Of a stretch of DNA of 64,000 nucleotides, positions 1-7,953 are shown in pieces (position 1 is the stretch's first letter; every line of letters starts with the position of its first letter). The stretch lies in NCBI GenBank assembly GCA_965116785.1, contig OZ220731.1, forward strand, positions 1,240,001-1,304,000. Reading direction: 5' to 3'. Source of the stretch: Bin87 sp965116785. Lineage in GTDB: Bacteria; Chloroflexota; Dehalococcoidia; Lucifugimonadales; UBA3495. A program made the position numbers and the translations under genes. Under the pieces are notes generated by a model. It did not search any database, had not been told where the DNA came from, and saw nothing but the letters and a program-made list of their open reading frames with translations.

Positions 1-969
1 CCCCACGAGGACCAGCAGGGCGATCAGCGATCCACGAATGAAAACGCCCTCAAACACCCCGCCTTCCGGATCGACCGTCAGGCCCAGATGGTCGGCCAGG
101 TAGAGGGGCAACACGGTGACAAAACCGATGTATGCCATACCGCGCAGGCCGGCAACGATCGTGATTCCCCAAATGCGCGGGTTCCTGACCAGCAGTTTCG
201 TCTCCTCGACCTGCGACCGCATGGTGAATGCGGGCGCCGTCTCCGCTGCCGCCTGGGCGCGATGGCCGATGTCGCGGAATGCCCAGAAAACCAGGAACGC
301 CAGGAATATAGGCACCGCCGCGTAGATGGTAATGATCGATTGCCAGGTCATCGTGACCAGCAGCAAGCCGGTCAACGCCGGTCCGAGCACATCGCCGACG
401 TTGCCGCCCACACCGTGGAACGACAACACCGATGCCCTCCGGTGCGCAAAGTGCGACGACAACGCGGCCATGGCCGGCAAATGCCACACCGACGCGGCGA
501 TCGCGACGATGGCCATGCCTATTATCAGCAGCGCGTAGCCCACCGGGTTCAACGCTCCGCCACCGGCAGCGGCGGCCTCGCTGGTCTGGCTGGTGACCAG
601 CCACGCGCTCCCGGGCACCTGCCATCCGGCCGCCGCCATCAGGAGCCAGCCCACGCCGAACAGGGCCATGCAGACCGCCATCACCCAGCCCCAGTAGCGT
701 CGCAGGGCATCGGTGAGCACGCCACCCGGCAGTGCGACTACTCCTGAGGCAATCTCCCGGGTGGTCTGGATGCTGGTGGCGGCGATGATGCTGCCCCCGA
801 GGAGCAGGTCGCGCACCTCGGGCAGCACGACGATGAAGCTCTGGGCGATCCAGTGGAACACCCCGTGACCACTGGTCAGCCCGCCGATGATGAACGCAGC
901 CCCCCTTCGGAAACCGGTGCGGCCCTCCACTACCGAAGGCACCGCTTGATGATGATGTGCATGCGCCAT
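1..969 (-). CDS. MFS transporter, partial (3' end outside window)
   Basis: This is the N-terminal 323 codons of a major facilitator superfamily permease that runs off the left edge. The reading frame stays open from the ATG at 969, which has a GGAGGT ribosome site 5 nt upstream. Hydrophobic segments alternate with short loops, beginning with an early GGLTSGHGVFHW helix. The cytoplasmic loop after helix 2 carries PGGVLTDALRRYWG, close to the MFS G-x-L-x-D-R-x-G-R/W motif. The protein starts with a His-containing stretch (AHAHHHQ). It lies 31 nt after the metal ABC permease in the same direction, so it is probably cotranscribed with the uptake operon. The early helix loosely recalls fosmidomycin-resistance-type MFS proteins, but the substrate cannot be told from sequence. 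Family assignment is secure, specific function is not. Confidence 0.8.
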   Translation of the reverse strand, partial: MAHAHHHQAVPSVVEGRTGFRRGAAFIIGGLTSGHGVFHWIAQSFIVVLPEVRDLLLGGSIIAATSIQTTREIASGVVALPGGVLTDALRRYWGWVMAVCMALFGVGWLLMAAAGWQVPGSAWLVTSQTSEAAAAGGGALNPVGYALLIIGMAIVAIAASVWHLPAMAALSSHFAHRRASVLSFHGVGGNVGDVLGPALTGLLLVTMTWQSIITIYAAVPIFLAFLVFWAFRDIGHRAQAAAETAPAFTMRSQVEETKLLVRNPRIWGITIVAGLRGMAYIGFVTVLPLYLADHLGLTVDPEGGVFEGVFIRGSLIALLVLVG

Positions 970-1000
970 AGCGACCTCCTGTGGCCTTTGAGTTGGGAGG

Positions 1001-1873
1001 TTACTCCACGGACCCGCCGGGCAAGCCGGACAGGGCGGGCACCTCGGCGGGGCTCCGGGAGAGACTGCGCCGGATCCTGGACCAAGCCAATGCTGCCACG
1101 AACACGACGGCTGACAGCAGTACGACACTGGCTCCGGAAGAGACGTTGACGAAATAGCTCATGTAGATGCCGCTGACCGAGCACATTATACCGATCAGGG
1201 TGGACAGGATGGTCATCTTCACAAAGCTGTTGGTCAGCAAACGGGCGACGATAGGGGCAATGACGACGGCGGCAGCGATCATGGTGACGCCCAGGACACG
1301 CATGGAAACCACAACCGTGCCGGCCAGCATGAGGGCAAATATGGCGTCCATCCACGCGGTGGGAATCCCGTAGAACCGGGCCACGTCGGAGTCGAAGGTG
1401 TTGAAGAGGAACATCTTGTAGGCGAAGAAAAAGACGATCGCCACCGCGATGGTCACCACCACGATGGCAATGATATCGGCTCTCTCCACCGCCAGCACGC
1501 TGCCCCATAGGGCGGCTTCGAAGTCATGGGTGAAGCCGTGGTTGCGGCTGATGATGGCGATGCCCAGGGCGAAGCTGGCGGTGGTCACGATGCCGATGGC
1601 AGCGTCGGAGCCGATGGGGTTTTTGCGGGTGGTCCAGGCAATCAACAGCGCGGACAGGAACCCCCACAGCGTGGCGCCGACAAAGAAGTTGAACGACATG
1701 GCCGAACTGACCACCGCTCCGCCAAATATGGCGTGGGCCAATCCGTGACCGATGTAGGACATGCTGCGCAGCACGATGTACGTGCCCATGAAAGCGCACA
1801 AGCCGCCCACGAGGAAGGCGGCTATCATCGCACGGACGAAGAATCCGAACTCAAAGGGTTCAAGCAATGTCAT
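1001..1873 (-). CDS. znuB: Metal ABC transporter permease (ZnuB/TroC family)
   Basis: This 290-residue integral membrane protein is the permease of a zinc/manganese-type ABC importer (ABC-3 family). It shows about eight hydrophobic helices, an early segment containing CAFMGTYIVLRSMSYIGHGL and the following AHAIFGG, where His and acidic residues are typical of ZnuB/TroC/MntB. Length matches the usual 270-300 residues. It follows the ATPase gene by 109 nt and precedes the MFS gene by 31 nt. In the cell it would form the inner-membrane channel fed by the lipoprotein at 2975-4009. Zinc is favoured over manganese because of the neighbouring binding protein and the Fur/Zur regulator, but the permease alone does not decide. 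Confidence 0.93.
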   Translation of the reverse strand: MTLLEPFEFGFFVRAMIAAFLVGGLCAFMGTYIVLRSMSYIGHGLAHAIFGGAVVSSAMSFNFFVGATLWGFLSALLIAWTTRKNPIGSDAAIGIVTTASFALGIAIISRNHGFTHDFEAALWGSVLAVERADIIAIVVVTIAVAIVFFFAYKMFLFNTFDSDVARFYGIPTAWMDAIFALMLAGTVVVSMRVLGVTMIAAAVVIAPIVARLLTNSFVKMTILSTLIGIMCSVSGIYMSYFVNVSSGASVVLLSAVVFVAALAWSRIRRSLSRSPAEVPALSGLPGGSVE

Positions 1874-1982
1874 TATGCGGAAACTCGGAACAGAATGGGA
1901 CGAAAATTAACAGTGGACCCGATTGGCAAACGGCTGCCGTGACGGCCTGGCGCAGACCGGATCGACCGTCGCCGCCCGTTGA

Positions 1983-2927
1983 TTACTCGGGATCGCTGTG
2001 ATGGTGATGATGTTCCGGCACGTTTATGGAGGTGGGGTGGGCGTGGGACATCACCGGTTCCCGGTGGCTGTCGTCCGGGACGGTGGCGAGGGGCTCACCC
2101 CCGTTGCGGTCGATCCAGAAGTGCGCGCTTTCGGCCACCAGCGTCATCCCATGGTACTGGATCACGGGCATTTCGGCTCCGTAAACTTCCTGCAGGATGT
2201 GCGGCGTAATAACGCGATGGGGAGGCCCGTCGGCAACGATGGAACCGTTCAGGCAGACGATGCGGGGCAGATGCACGGCGACGGCGTTGATCTCATGAGT
2301 CGTGAGGAGAATGGTCACGCCAGCGTGGTTGAGGTCGTGGAGCAGGTGCATCACGTCGTCGCGGGTCTTGAGGTCGACGCCGGACGTGGGCTCGTCAAGC
2401 AGCAGCAGGTCGGGGCTGCTGACCAGTGCCCGCGCCAGGAAAACCCGCTGCTGCTGGCCCCCGGAAAGCTGCCGGATGTGCCTTTTGGCCAGATTGTCGA
2501 TGCCGAGGCGTTGCATCATGTCGTAGGCCAGTTCTTTTTCGTGCTTCCGGTACCATGGCAGCCACGGGTTGGCCATGGTGCGACCCATCATGACCGTCTC
2601 CTCGACGGTGACCGGAAAGTTCCAGTCGATGGTCTCCAGTTGGGGAACGTAGCCGGCCCGTTTGTTCCGTCCTCGGACCGGCTTTTCATTGATCCGAACC
2701 TCGCCCTGCTGCACGTCCACCGCCCCAAGGATCACGCGGAGCAGCGTGGTCTTGCCGGAACCGCTCGGGCCCAGCAATCCCACGAAATCACCCGGCATGA
2801 CTTTCAGGTCCACGTCCTCCAGCACCTTCGACTTGTTGTAGCCGGCGGTGACGCTTTGCAGTTCCACCGCCGGCCGAGCGGCGGGGTCGGGCCGGTGGAG
2901 GTGTTCCAATTCGGGCGGGTGCAGCAT
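1983..2927 (-). CDS. znuC: Metal ABC transporter ATP-binding protein with His-rich tail
   Basis: A 314-residue ABC ATPase that powers the metal importer. Walker A is GPSGSGKTT at residues 53-61, the signature LSGGQ at 154-158, and Walker B LLLLDEP at about 174-180, followed by a D-loop and the switch histidine in LLTTHE. The N-terminus has an extra ~20 residues before the usual start of the fold. The C-terminus ends in a His-rich stretch: HREPVMSHAH and then five consecutive His (306-310). Such a tail could bind metal and sense or buffer it on the cytoplasmic side; that is inference. The start at 2927 is an ATG with a weak ribosome site. The gene lies 47 nt after znuA and 109 nt before znuB. 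Confidence 0.93.
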   Translation of the reverse strand: MLHPPELEHLHRPDPAARPAVELQSVTAGYNKSKVLEDVDLKVMPGDFVGLLGPSGSGKTTLLRVILGAVDVQQGEVRINEKPVRGRNKRAGYVPQLETIDWNFPVTVEETVMMGRTMANPWLPWYRKHEKELAYDMMQRLGIDNLAKRHIRQLSGGQQQRVFLARALVSSPDLLLLDEPTSGVDLKTRDDVMHLLHDLNHAGVTILLTTHEINAVAVHLPRIVCLNGSIVADGPPHRVITPHILQEVYGAEMPVIQYHGMTLVAESAHFWIDRNGGEPLATVPDDSHREPVMSHAHPTSINVPEHHHHHSDPE

Positions 2928-2974
2928 GGCGAGTTGCCTGATCCTGTTTGCGCGTGGCGACGGGTTTGACGGGA

Positions 2975-4009
2975 TTATTGAGGATAGACGGCATTGGACG
3001 CGCCGTCAAAGACCGGGGATATGTCCACGTTGTCCAGCGCCGACGCGTCTCCGCCCAGGGCCGGGACTATGATACGCAAATTGGCCACTTCCAGGCCGAG
3101 GTAGCTGTGGTCCGGATCTCCGGGCCCGCCGGGCAGGTCGTCATCGGAGAGTTCATCGATATACTTGGCGCCGGATTCAGCGGCTATCGTCTGCATGACG
3201 TCGCTGGGAAAGACCTCCGAGCCGAATACGGCAGGGATGCCTTCTTCCCTGATCTGGGTGATGAGGTTGGCGACGTCGCGGGCCGACGGTTCGGAAAAGT
3301 CCGACGGTTGAACGGCTCCGATAACGGTGAGGCCGTAGCGGTCGGCGAAGTATGCCCAGGAGTCGTGGTAGGTGAGAAGTTTGCGGTTTTCGGCAGGGAT
3401 CGTGGGAATGATGACCTTGATCGCCTCGTCCAGCGTGGCTATGCGTCCCGCGAAGGCGTCATAGTTTGCGCGATAGTAATCGGCGTTGGCCGGGTCCCTG
3501 GCTGCAAGGTTATCGCGGACTATCTCGGCGTAGCGGAGCGTGAGGATCGGGTCGGGCCACAGATGGGGGTTGGGATGACCGTCCGCTTCCGGGAACGAGA
3601 AGTCAAACTGCCACTGGTCGCGCGTTATGGTCTGCTCGCCCAGGCTGACGATGGAAGCGCCGGGCTTCAGGTTGGCTTTCGCCATTTCCAGGGTGGGTTC
3701 CTCCAGGAACAGGCCGTTCAGGAAAATCAGGTCGGCGCCGGACAGGGCGACCGCCACCGCGGGCGCGGGCTCGAAGGTATGGGAGTTCACGCCCTCCGGC
3801 ACGACGCCCTGTAGGCTGATGCGGGTCCCGCCGATGTTCTCCACGATGCTGGTGATGGGCGATACGGTGGCAACCACGTTGAGTGGACCGGATCCTGATT
3901 GAGCTGGAGCCGACGTCGGCGCTGCGGCCGGCTGCTCGCCGGCGCAGGCGATTGCGGCCAGGGCCCCCAAAATGACGAAAATGGATATGCAATACTTTGT
4001 AAAAGACAT
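2975..4009 (-). CDS. znuA: Metal-binding lipoprotein, cluster A-I (ZnuA/TroA family)
   Basis: Solute-binding protein that delivers Zn(II) or Mn(II) to the permease. It begins with a lipoprotein signal peptide with lipobox AAIAC; Cys22 would be lipidated, followed by a Pro/Ala/Ser linker. Candidate metal ligands are His77 in NSHTFEP, a His in NPHLWPD, a His in TYHDSWAYF and an acidic residue in the last quarter (GSEVFPSD or SDDDLPG). The third ligand is His, as in zinc-type ZnuA, where Mn-binding relatives carry Glu. The His-rich loop of many ZnuA proteins is reduced to EADGHPNPH. AGGAG lies 6 nt upstream of the second of two adjacent ATGs, so 4009 is preferred over 4012. It is the second gene after the regulator. 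Confidence 0.92.
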   Translation of the reverse strand: MSFTKYCISIFVILGALAAIACAGEQPAAAPTSAPAQSGSGPLNVVATVSPITSIVENIGGTRISLQGVVPEGVNSHTFEPAPAVAVALSGADLIFLNGLFLEEPTLEMAKANLKPGASIVSLGEQTITRDQWQFDFSFPEADGHPNPHLWPDPILTLRYAEIVRDNLAARDPANADYYRANYDAFAGRIATLDEAIKVIIPTIPAENRKLLTYHDSWAYFADRYGLTVIGAVQPSDFSEPSARDVANLITQIREEGIPAVFGSEVFPSDVMQTIAAESGAKYIDELSDDDLPGGPGDPDHSYLGLEVANLRIIVPALGGDASALDNVDISPVFDGASNAVYPQ

Positions 4010-4078
4010 CATTTGCTCCTCATTGAGGCGAAAGACGATCAGTGTTTGGGAAAAGCCAGGTGGGTCTGGACCCGTCGG

Positions 4079-4507
4079 TCAGCCGGGCGGCTGGCAGATG
4101 GAGCAGTAGCCGCCGATGGTGATGTTGTCCAGGTCGGGCGTGAACCCGAATTCCTGTTGCAACCGCTGGCTGAACTCAGCAAGGTAATCGGGGCTCAACG
4201 TCTGCACGGAGTCGCATTCCGAACAAACCATGTGGTTGTGCCGAGTGTGGTGATCGGCCAGTTCGAAGTGGAGCTTGTTTCCGATCACCACCTCGGTCAC
4301 GACGCCGAGGCGTTTGAGCAACTGCAATGTGCGATATATGGTGGCTAGGTCAACGTAGGGATGCTGTTCCTTGGCCATGTTCCACACCTCGTCGGCGCCG
4401 ACATGGCCGTGGCGGCCAGCAACGATGTCCAGTACGGACAGGCGTTGCGGGGTCATCCTGTACCCCTCGGAGCGCAGGCGTGATACTGCGGATTCGTGTC
4501 CAGACAT
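4079..4507 (-). CDS. Fur-family metalloregulator (Zur or Fur)
   Basis: A 142-residue Fur-family repressor. The N-terminal winged helix contains RMTPQRLSVLDIV and the recognition helix region VDLATIYRTLQLLKRLG. The dimerization domain has the His-rich metal site HHTRHNH, then MVCSEC, and a second C-x2-C (YCSIC) near the end; the two CxxC pairs form the structural zinc site of Fur/Zur/PerR proteins. It heads the metal-importer operon, 69 nt before znuA, which argues for a zinc sensor (Zur). Fur, Mur and PerR cannot be separated by motif alone. It probably represses its own operon through the inverted repeat at 4535-4559. Confidence 0.9.
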   Translation of the reverse strand: MSGHESAVSRLRSEGYRMTPQRLSVLDIVAGRHGHVGADEVWNMAKEQHPYVDLATIYRTLQLLKRLGVVTEVVIGNKLHFELADHHTRHNHMVCSECDSVQTLSPDYLAEFSQRLQQEFGFTPDLDNITIGGYCSICQPPG

Positions 4508-4534
4508 GTGCCACCCACCGTTATTGCAGTGATT

Positions 4535-4559
4535 TGCGGTAACGAATTATAGCACCGCA
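4535..4559. promoter_or_regulatory. Inverted repeat over the -10 box, candidate Fur/Zur operator
   Basis: TGCGGT (4535-4540) and ACCGCA (4554-4559) are perfect inverted copies separated by 13 nt, and they bracket the -10 hexamer. The position suits a repressor site for the Fur-family protein encoded just downstream. The sequence does not match the classic Fur or Zur box, so the link is inference. Confidence 0.45.
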
Positions 4560-4573
4560 GCCTGACCTGTCAA
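4546..4573 (-). promoter_or_regulatory. Sigma-70 promoter of the fur-znu operon
   Basis: Reading the minus strand, TTGACA (4573-4568) is separated by 16 nt from TATAAT (4551-4546). Both hexamers are perfect consensus, and the -10 is extended (TGCTATAAT). Transcription would start near 4539, about 30 nt before the regulator's ATG. Confidence 0.85.
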
Positions 4574-4645
4574 CCAGATTGGATAGCGCCGAGACGGGCG
4601 ATCGCCCGACGACTGCGGCAAAGGCCGGCGTGCTAGAATTCGCTC

Positions 4646-5239
4646 ATGGAGGAGATCCTACCTGGCCGGCGTGTGGGAGAGGTGACGGCGTCGCAAACGC
4701 TGCGCGTCGAGGCGCAATGCTACCGGCCCCACGCTGCCCCGCCGCTGGGCTCGTTGGTACGAATCGGTTCGCCGCCGGTTTATGCGGTGGTCCTCGAAAT
4801 ACGGCACGAACCGCTTGATCCCACGCGGCCCCTGGCTCCCCGGGGCGCGGATGTGGAAACTGAGGACGAACTCTACGCCAGCAACCCGCAACTGAGCGCC
4901 ATCCTGACCACGCGGTTTACCGCCGCAATCGTGGGCTATCGGGACGGCTCCGTCATGCGCGCGGGATTGCCGAGCCTGCCGCCGGACCTCCACTCCTTCG
5001 TGTTCATTTGCGACGATAGCGAACTGGCGGTTTTCGGCGCCGATCTGGGGTGGCTCCGCTTGCTGTTGGAGGAACGGTCTGCCGCGTCCGACACCGCCAT
5101 CGCCAACCTGTTGCGCCGGACCGCCAGCGCCCGTCCCGACCCCCGAAAGTACCTGCTCGGAGCCGGCAAGGCCCTGGCCGCCGAACTGGCCCGAGAACCC
5201 CACCGCATGCGATCCCTGCTGCGCGAGGTCGCCGGATGA
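4646..5239 (+). CDS. HAS-barrel protein coupled to HerA
   Basis: A 197-residue protein. Residues ~8-65 (GRRVGEV...PPLGSLVRIGSPP...AVVLEIRHEP) resemble the HAS-barrel, the beta-barrel found at the N-terminus of HerA-type ATPases. The rest looks mostly helical and includes a Leu/Arg-rich C-terminus. I see no nuclease motif, so it is not an obvious NurA. Its stop TGA overlaps the ATG of the HerA gene (ATGA at 5236-5239), a strong sign of translational coupling and probable complex formation. It could be an adaptor or cap on the HerA hexamer; that is inference. ATG at 4646 has GCTCATGG context and no strong ribosome site. Confidence 0.6.
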   Translation: MEEILPGRRVGEVTASQTLRVEAQCYRPHAAPPLGSLVRIGSPPVYAVVLEIRHEPLDPTRPLAPRGADVETEDELYASNPQLSAILTTRFTAAIVGYRDGSVMRAGLPSLPPDLHSFVFICDDSELAVFGADLGWLRLLLEERSAASDTAIANLLRRTASARPDPRKYLLGAGKALAAELAREPHRMRSLLREVAG

Positions 5240-6939
5240 TCCTGGCCGGTACATTGGGCAGCAACGGCGCCGGGCCATCAGAAGGCCGCCGCTTGGGGCA
5301 GGTCGTGGGGGGTTCGCTCTCGCGCGGCCTGGATGTTCGGCTGGATGGTTTCGATGCAGGCACCGAGGACGTGGCCGTGGGGTCGTTCGTGACCATCCAG
5401 GGACGCCGGCAACGATATTTCGCTGTGGTGACCGACGTGGAATTGCGAGCCGTCGATGACGCCGTGCGTCATTTCCCGCCTGCGTTTGGGTACGGCGACA
5501 ACGACGACGGTTTTGCTGCGGAAGTTATCGCCGGTACCGTGGCCTACGGGCAGTTGTCGGTGATGCCGAGTATGGCCGTTCCTCTCGCTGGCTCCTCCCA
5601 CGGGACTGCCGAACAGGCGAAAACCATTCCGGAACATTTCGCCACGGTCTTCGCGGCGTCTCAGGCGGACATCGACGCGGTCTTTAAAGCGCGGGATGGA
5701 GACTTCGCGCTGGGGTCGCCTCAGGGCATGGACTCGTCGTTGGTCCGGCTGGACCTGGCGGCCCTGGCCAACCGGTCAGTCGGAGTGTTTGGAGCTTCCG
5801 GAACCGGAAAGACCTTTTTGGCGCGGATGCTGCTGGCCGGCCTGGTCAAGCAAACCCAGGCGGTGTCGCTGGTATTCGACATGGAAAGCGAGTACGGATG
5901 GCAGGGCCAGGACAACGACCGGGGCCGCCAGGTGAAAGGCCTCAAGCAGCTGTTTCCCTCGCGCGTGGTCGCGTTCACACTGGATGAAGCCAGCAGTCGT
6001 CGCCGCGGGGTTACTCCGGATGGGGTGGTGAAGATCGGGTACGACGAAGTCGAGCCGCAGGACATCGAGGTCCTCCGCGAATCGCTCAATTTGTCGGAAG
6101 TGGCGGCTTCCACCGCGTGGAACGTCTCCCGGCGTTTTGGCGAAAACTGGCTGCGTCAGTTCATCGCACTATCCGCCGCGGACGTCGGTGACCTGGCATC
6201 GGAGATCGGGGTCAACCTGTCCGCCTTGCAAACGCTGCACCGTCGCCTGTTGTCCTGGGAGCGATTTGGCTTCCTGGCCGAACACGGGCAAGGCAGCGCC
6301 AGCGCCGGCGGCATCATCGAACAGCTGGAACACGGCAACCACGTGGTGCTCGAGTTTGGCCAATACGGGCGCAACACCGCCGCGTACGTGCTCGTCAGCA
6401 ATTTGCTGACCCGCCGCATCCATGACACGTGGGTCCGCCGTAAGGAGTCAGCCGACGGCGGCCACGGAGACGAACCGCGACCTCTGGTGATCTTCGTGGA
6501 GGAGGCTCACAAATTTCTCACGCCCGACATTGCCTCCCAGACCATCTTCGGCGCCATTGCCCGCGAACTCCGGAAATACAACGTGACGCTGATGATCGTG
6601 GACCAGCGCCCCAGCGGCATCGACTCCGAAGTGATGAGCCAGCTGGGCACCAGGCTGTCGTGCGCGTTGAACGACGACCGGGACATGAACGCCGTATTGA
6701 TGGGAGCCCGAGACGCCGGGCAATTGCGCAACGTGCTGTCCCGGTTGGACAGCAAGCAACAGGCGCTGGTGTTCGGCCACGCGGTTCCCATGCCTGTGGT
6801 TGTCCGACCGCGAGATTACGACGAGGCGTTTTACGCCGACATGGGCGCCGTCTCAGGCGTCGCATCAGCGGCAATCTTGGCCGAATCCGATGCCGAGCGG
6901 ATTCAGCGGGAGATCGACGAGCTCTTCCCGGCGGAATGA
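5236..6939 (+). CDS. herA: HerA-like DNA-translocating ATPase (DUF87/HAS-barrel)
   Basis: A 567-residue FtsK/HerA-superfamily ATPase. The N-terminal ~90 residues form a HAS-barrel (GRRLGQVVGGSLSRGLDVRL). Walker A is GASGTGKTF at about residues 186-194, and Walker B is VIFVEEAHKF near residue 418. A C-terminal DQRPSGIDSEVMSQLGTRL segment matches the HerA sensor/arginine-finger region. HerA hexamers pump DNA, classically for end resection with NurA, or with other effectors in bacterial defence systems. The start is the ATG overlapping the previous stop; a longer upstream reading in the same frame would run through the neighbouring gene and is not supported. No nuclease partner is in view, only the HAS-barrel protein. 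Confidence 0.88.
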   Translation: MILAGTLGSNGAGPSEGRRLGQVVGGSLSRGLDVRLDGFDAGTEDVAVGSFVTIQGRRQRYFAVVTDVELRAVDDAVRHFPPAFGYGDNDDGFAAEVIAGTVAYGQLSVMPSMAVPLAGSSHGTAEQAKTIPEHFATVFAASQADIDAVFKARDGDFALGSPQGMDSSLVRLDLAALANRSVGVFGASGTGKTFLARMLLAGLVKQTQAVSLVFDMESEYGWQGQDNDRGRQVKGLKQLFPSRVVAFTLDEASSRRRGVTPDGVVKIGYDEVEPQDIEVLRESLNLSEVAASTAWNVSRRFGENWLRQFIALSAADVGDLASEIGVNLSALQTLHRRLLSWERFGFLAEHGQGSASAGGIIEQLEHGNHVVLEFGQYGRNTAAYVLVSNLLTRRIHDTWVRRKESADGGHGDEPRPLVIFVEEAHKFLTPDIASQTIFGAIARELRKYNVTLMIVDQRPSGIDSEVMSQLGTRLSCALNDDRDMNAVLMGARDAGQLRNVLSRLDSKQQALVFGHAVPMPVVVRPRDYDEAFYADMGAVSGVASAAILAESDAERIQREIDELFPAE

Positions 6940-6988
6940 CCAATGGATCGCCCGGTCGCTCGCAAACCAACCGACATGGATATCTGAG

Positions 6989-7831
6989 ATGAGGATCGTC
7001 GAGACTTGCACCGAGATGGCCGCTTTGTGCCGAACGGTTCACCATCCATTGGGACTCGTGCCCACCATGGGTGCGCTGCACGATGGGCACCTTTCGTTGG
7101 TGCGCCAGGCGAGAGCCGACAGCGAAACCATGGCGGCATCCATTTTCGTGAATCCTTCCCAGTTCGGACCCAACGAGGATTTTGCGAAATACCCGCGCAA
7201 CTTCGAAAGCGACCTGCAACTCCTTGAAGAGAACGGCACTGATCTGGTTTTCGCGCCGCCTCCGGAAGAGGTGTACCCCGACGGCTTCGACACCTGGGTT
7301 GAGCCGGGTTCGGTAGCTGAGGGCATGGAAGGGGCAGCCCGCCCGGGCCATTTCCGAGGCGTCGCCACGGTGGTCGCCAAACTGTTCACCATTACGCGCC
7401 CCGACCGGGCCTACTTCGGCCAGAAAGACGGCCAGCAGGTTGCGGTCATCCGCAAGATGAACGCGGACCTGAACCTGGGCGTCGACGTGGTGACAATGCC
7501 TACGATCAGGGAACCGGACGGTCTCGCGCTAAGCAGCCGGAACGCCTACCTGAGCGCCGAGGAGCGGGAGACCGCGCCCGCGGTGTACCGCGCGCTATGC
7601 GCCGCAGAGGACGTGTGGCGCCGGGGCGAGAGAGATGCCCAAAGAATACAGCGGGCCGCCAACAACATCCTGAGCCGTGAGCTCCTGATCGACGCCGTGG
7701 ATTACATCAGCATCGTGGACGCCGAAACCATGCGGCCGCTCGCAACCGTCCCGGACGGCGGGGGGGTGATGATCGCCATCGCGGTGCGGCTGGGCGCGGT
7801 GCGGCTCATTGACAACTTGGTGTTGGGGTAA
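6989..7831 (+). CDS. panC: Pantothenate synthetase
   Basis: This 280-residue enzyme joins pantoate and beta-alanine using ATP in coenzyme A biosynthesis, in the cytoplasm. Visible family motifs are LVPTMGALHDGHLSLV near the N-terminus, FVNPSQFGPNEDF, RPGHFRGVATVVAKL, YFGQKDGQQ and the KMSKS-equivalent LALSSRN. Length fits the 280-290 residue family. I chose ATG 6989 because conservation begins at once (MRIVETCTEM); the longer upstream reading covers the end of herA. It lies 49 nt after herA in the same direction, with no other pantothenate genes nearby. Confidence 0.96.
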   Translation: MRIVETCTEMAALCRTVHHPLGLVPTMGALHDGHLSLVRQARADSETMAASIFVNPSQFGPNEDFAKYPRNFESDLQLLEENGTDLVFAPPPEEVYPDGFDTWVEPGSVAEGMEGAARPGHFRGVATVVAKLFTITRPDRAYFGQKDGQQVAVIRKMNADLNLGVDVVTMPTIREPDGLALSSRNAYLSAEERETAPAVYRALCAAEDVWRRGERDAQRIQRAANNILSRELLIDAVDYISIVDAETMRPLATVPDGGGVMIAIAVRLGAVRLIDNLVLG

Positions 7832-7894
7832 GGGGCCAACTGGCCCCGCCGCACCTTCCCCGCTCAAGGAAACGGAGAACGCATCAATGAAAAA

Positions 7895-7918
7895 CCGCCG
7901 GAACGATAATTCCGGCGG
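7895..7918 (-). terminator. Rho-independent terminator of etfBA
   Basis: A perfect 9-bp GC-rich stem (CCGCCGGAA / TTCCGGCGG) with a 6-nt loop is followed, on the minus strand, by TTTTTCATT. It lies about 36 nt past the etfA stop and also separates the convergent panC. Confidence 0.85.
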
Positions 7919-7953
7919 CGCAATGTTTCACGTCGGGGTAGGTTGACCGACTA

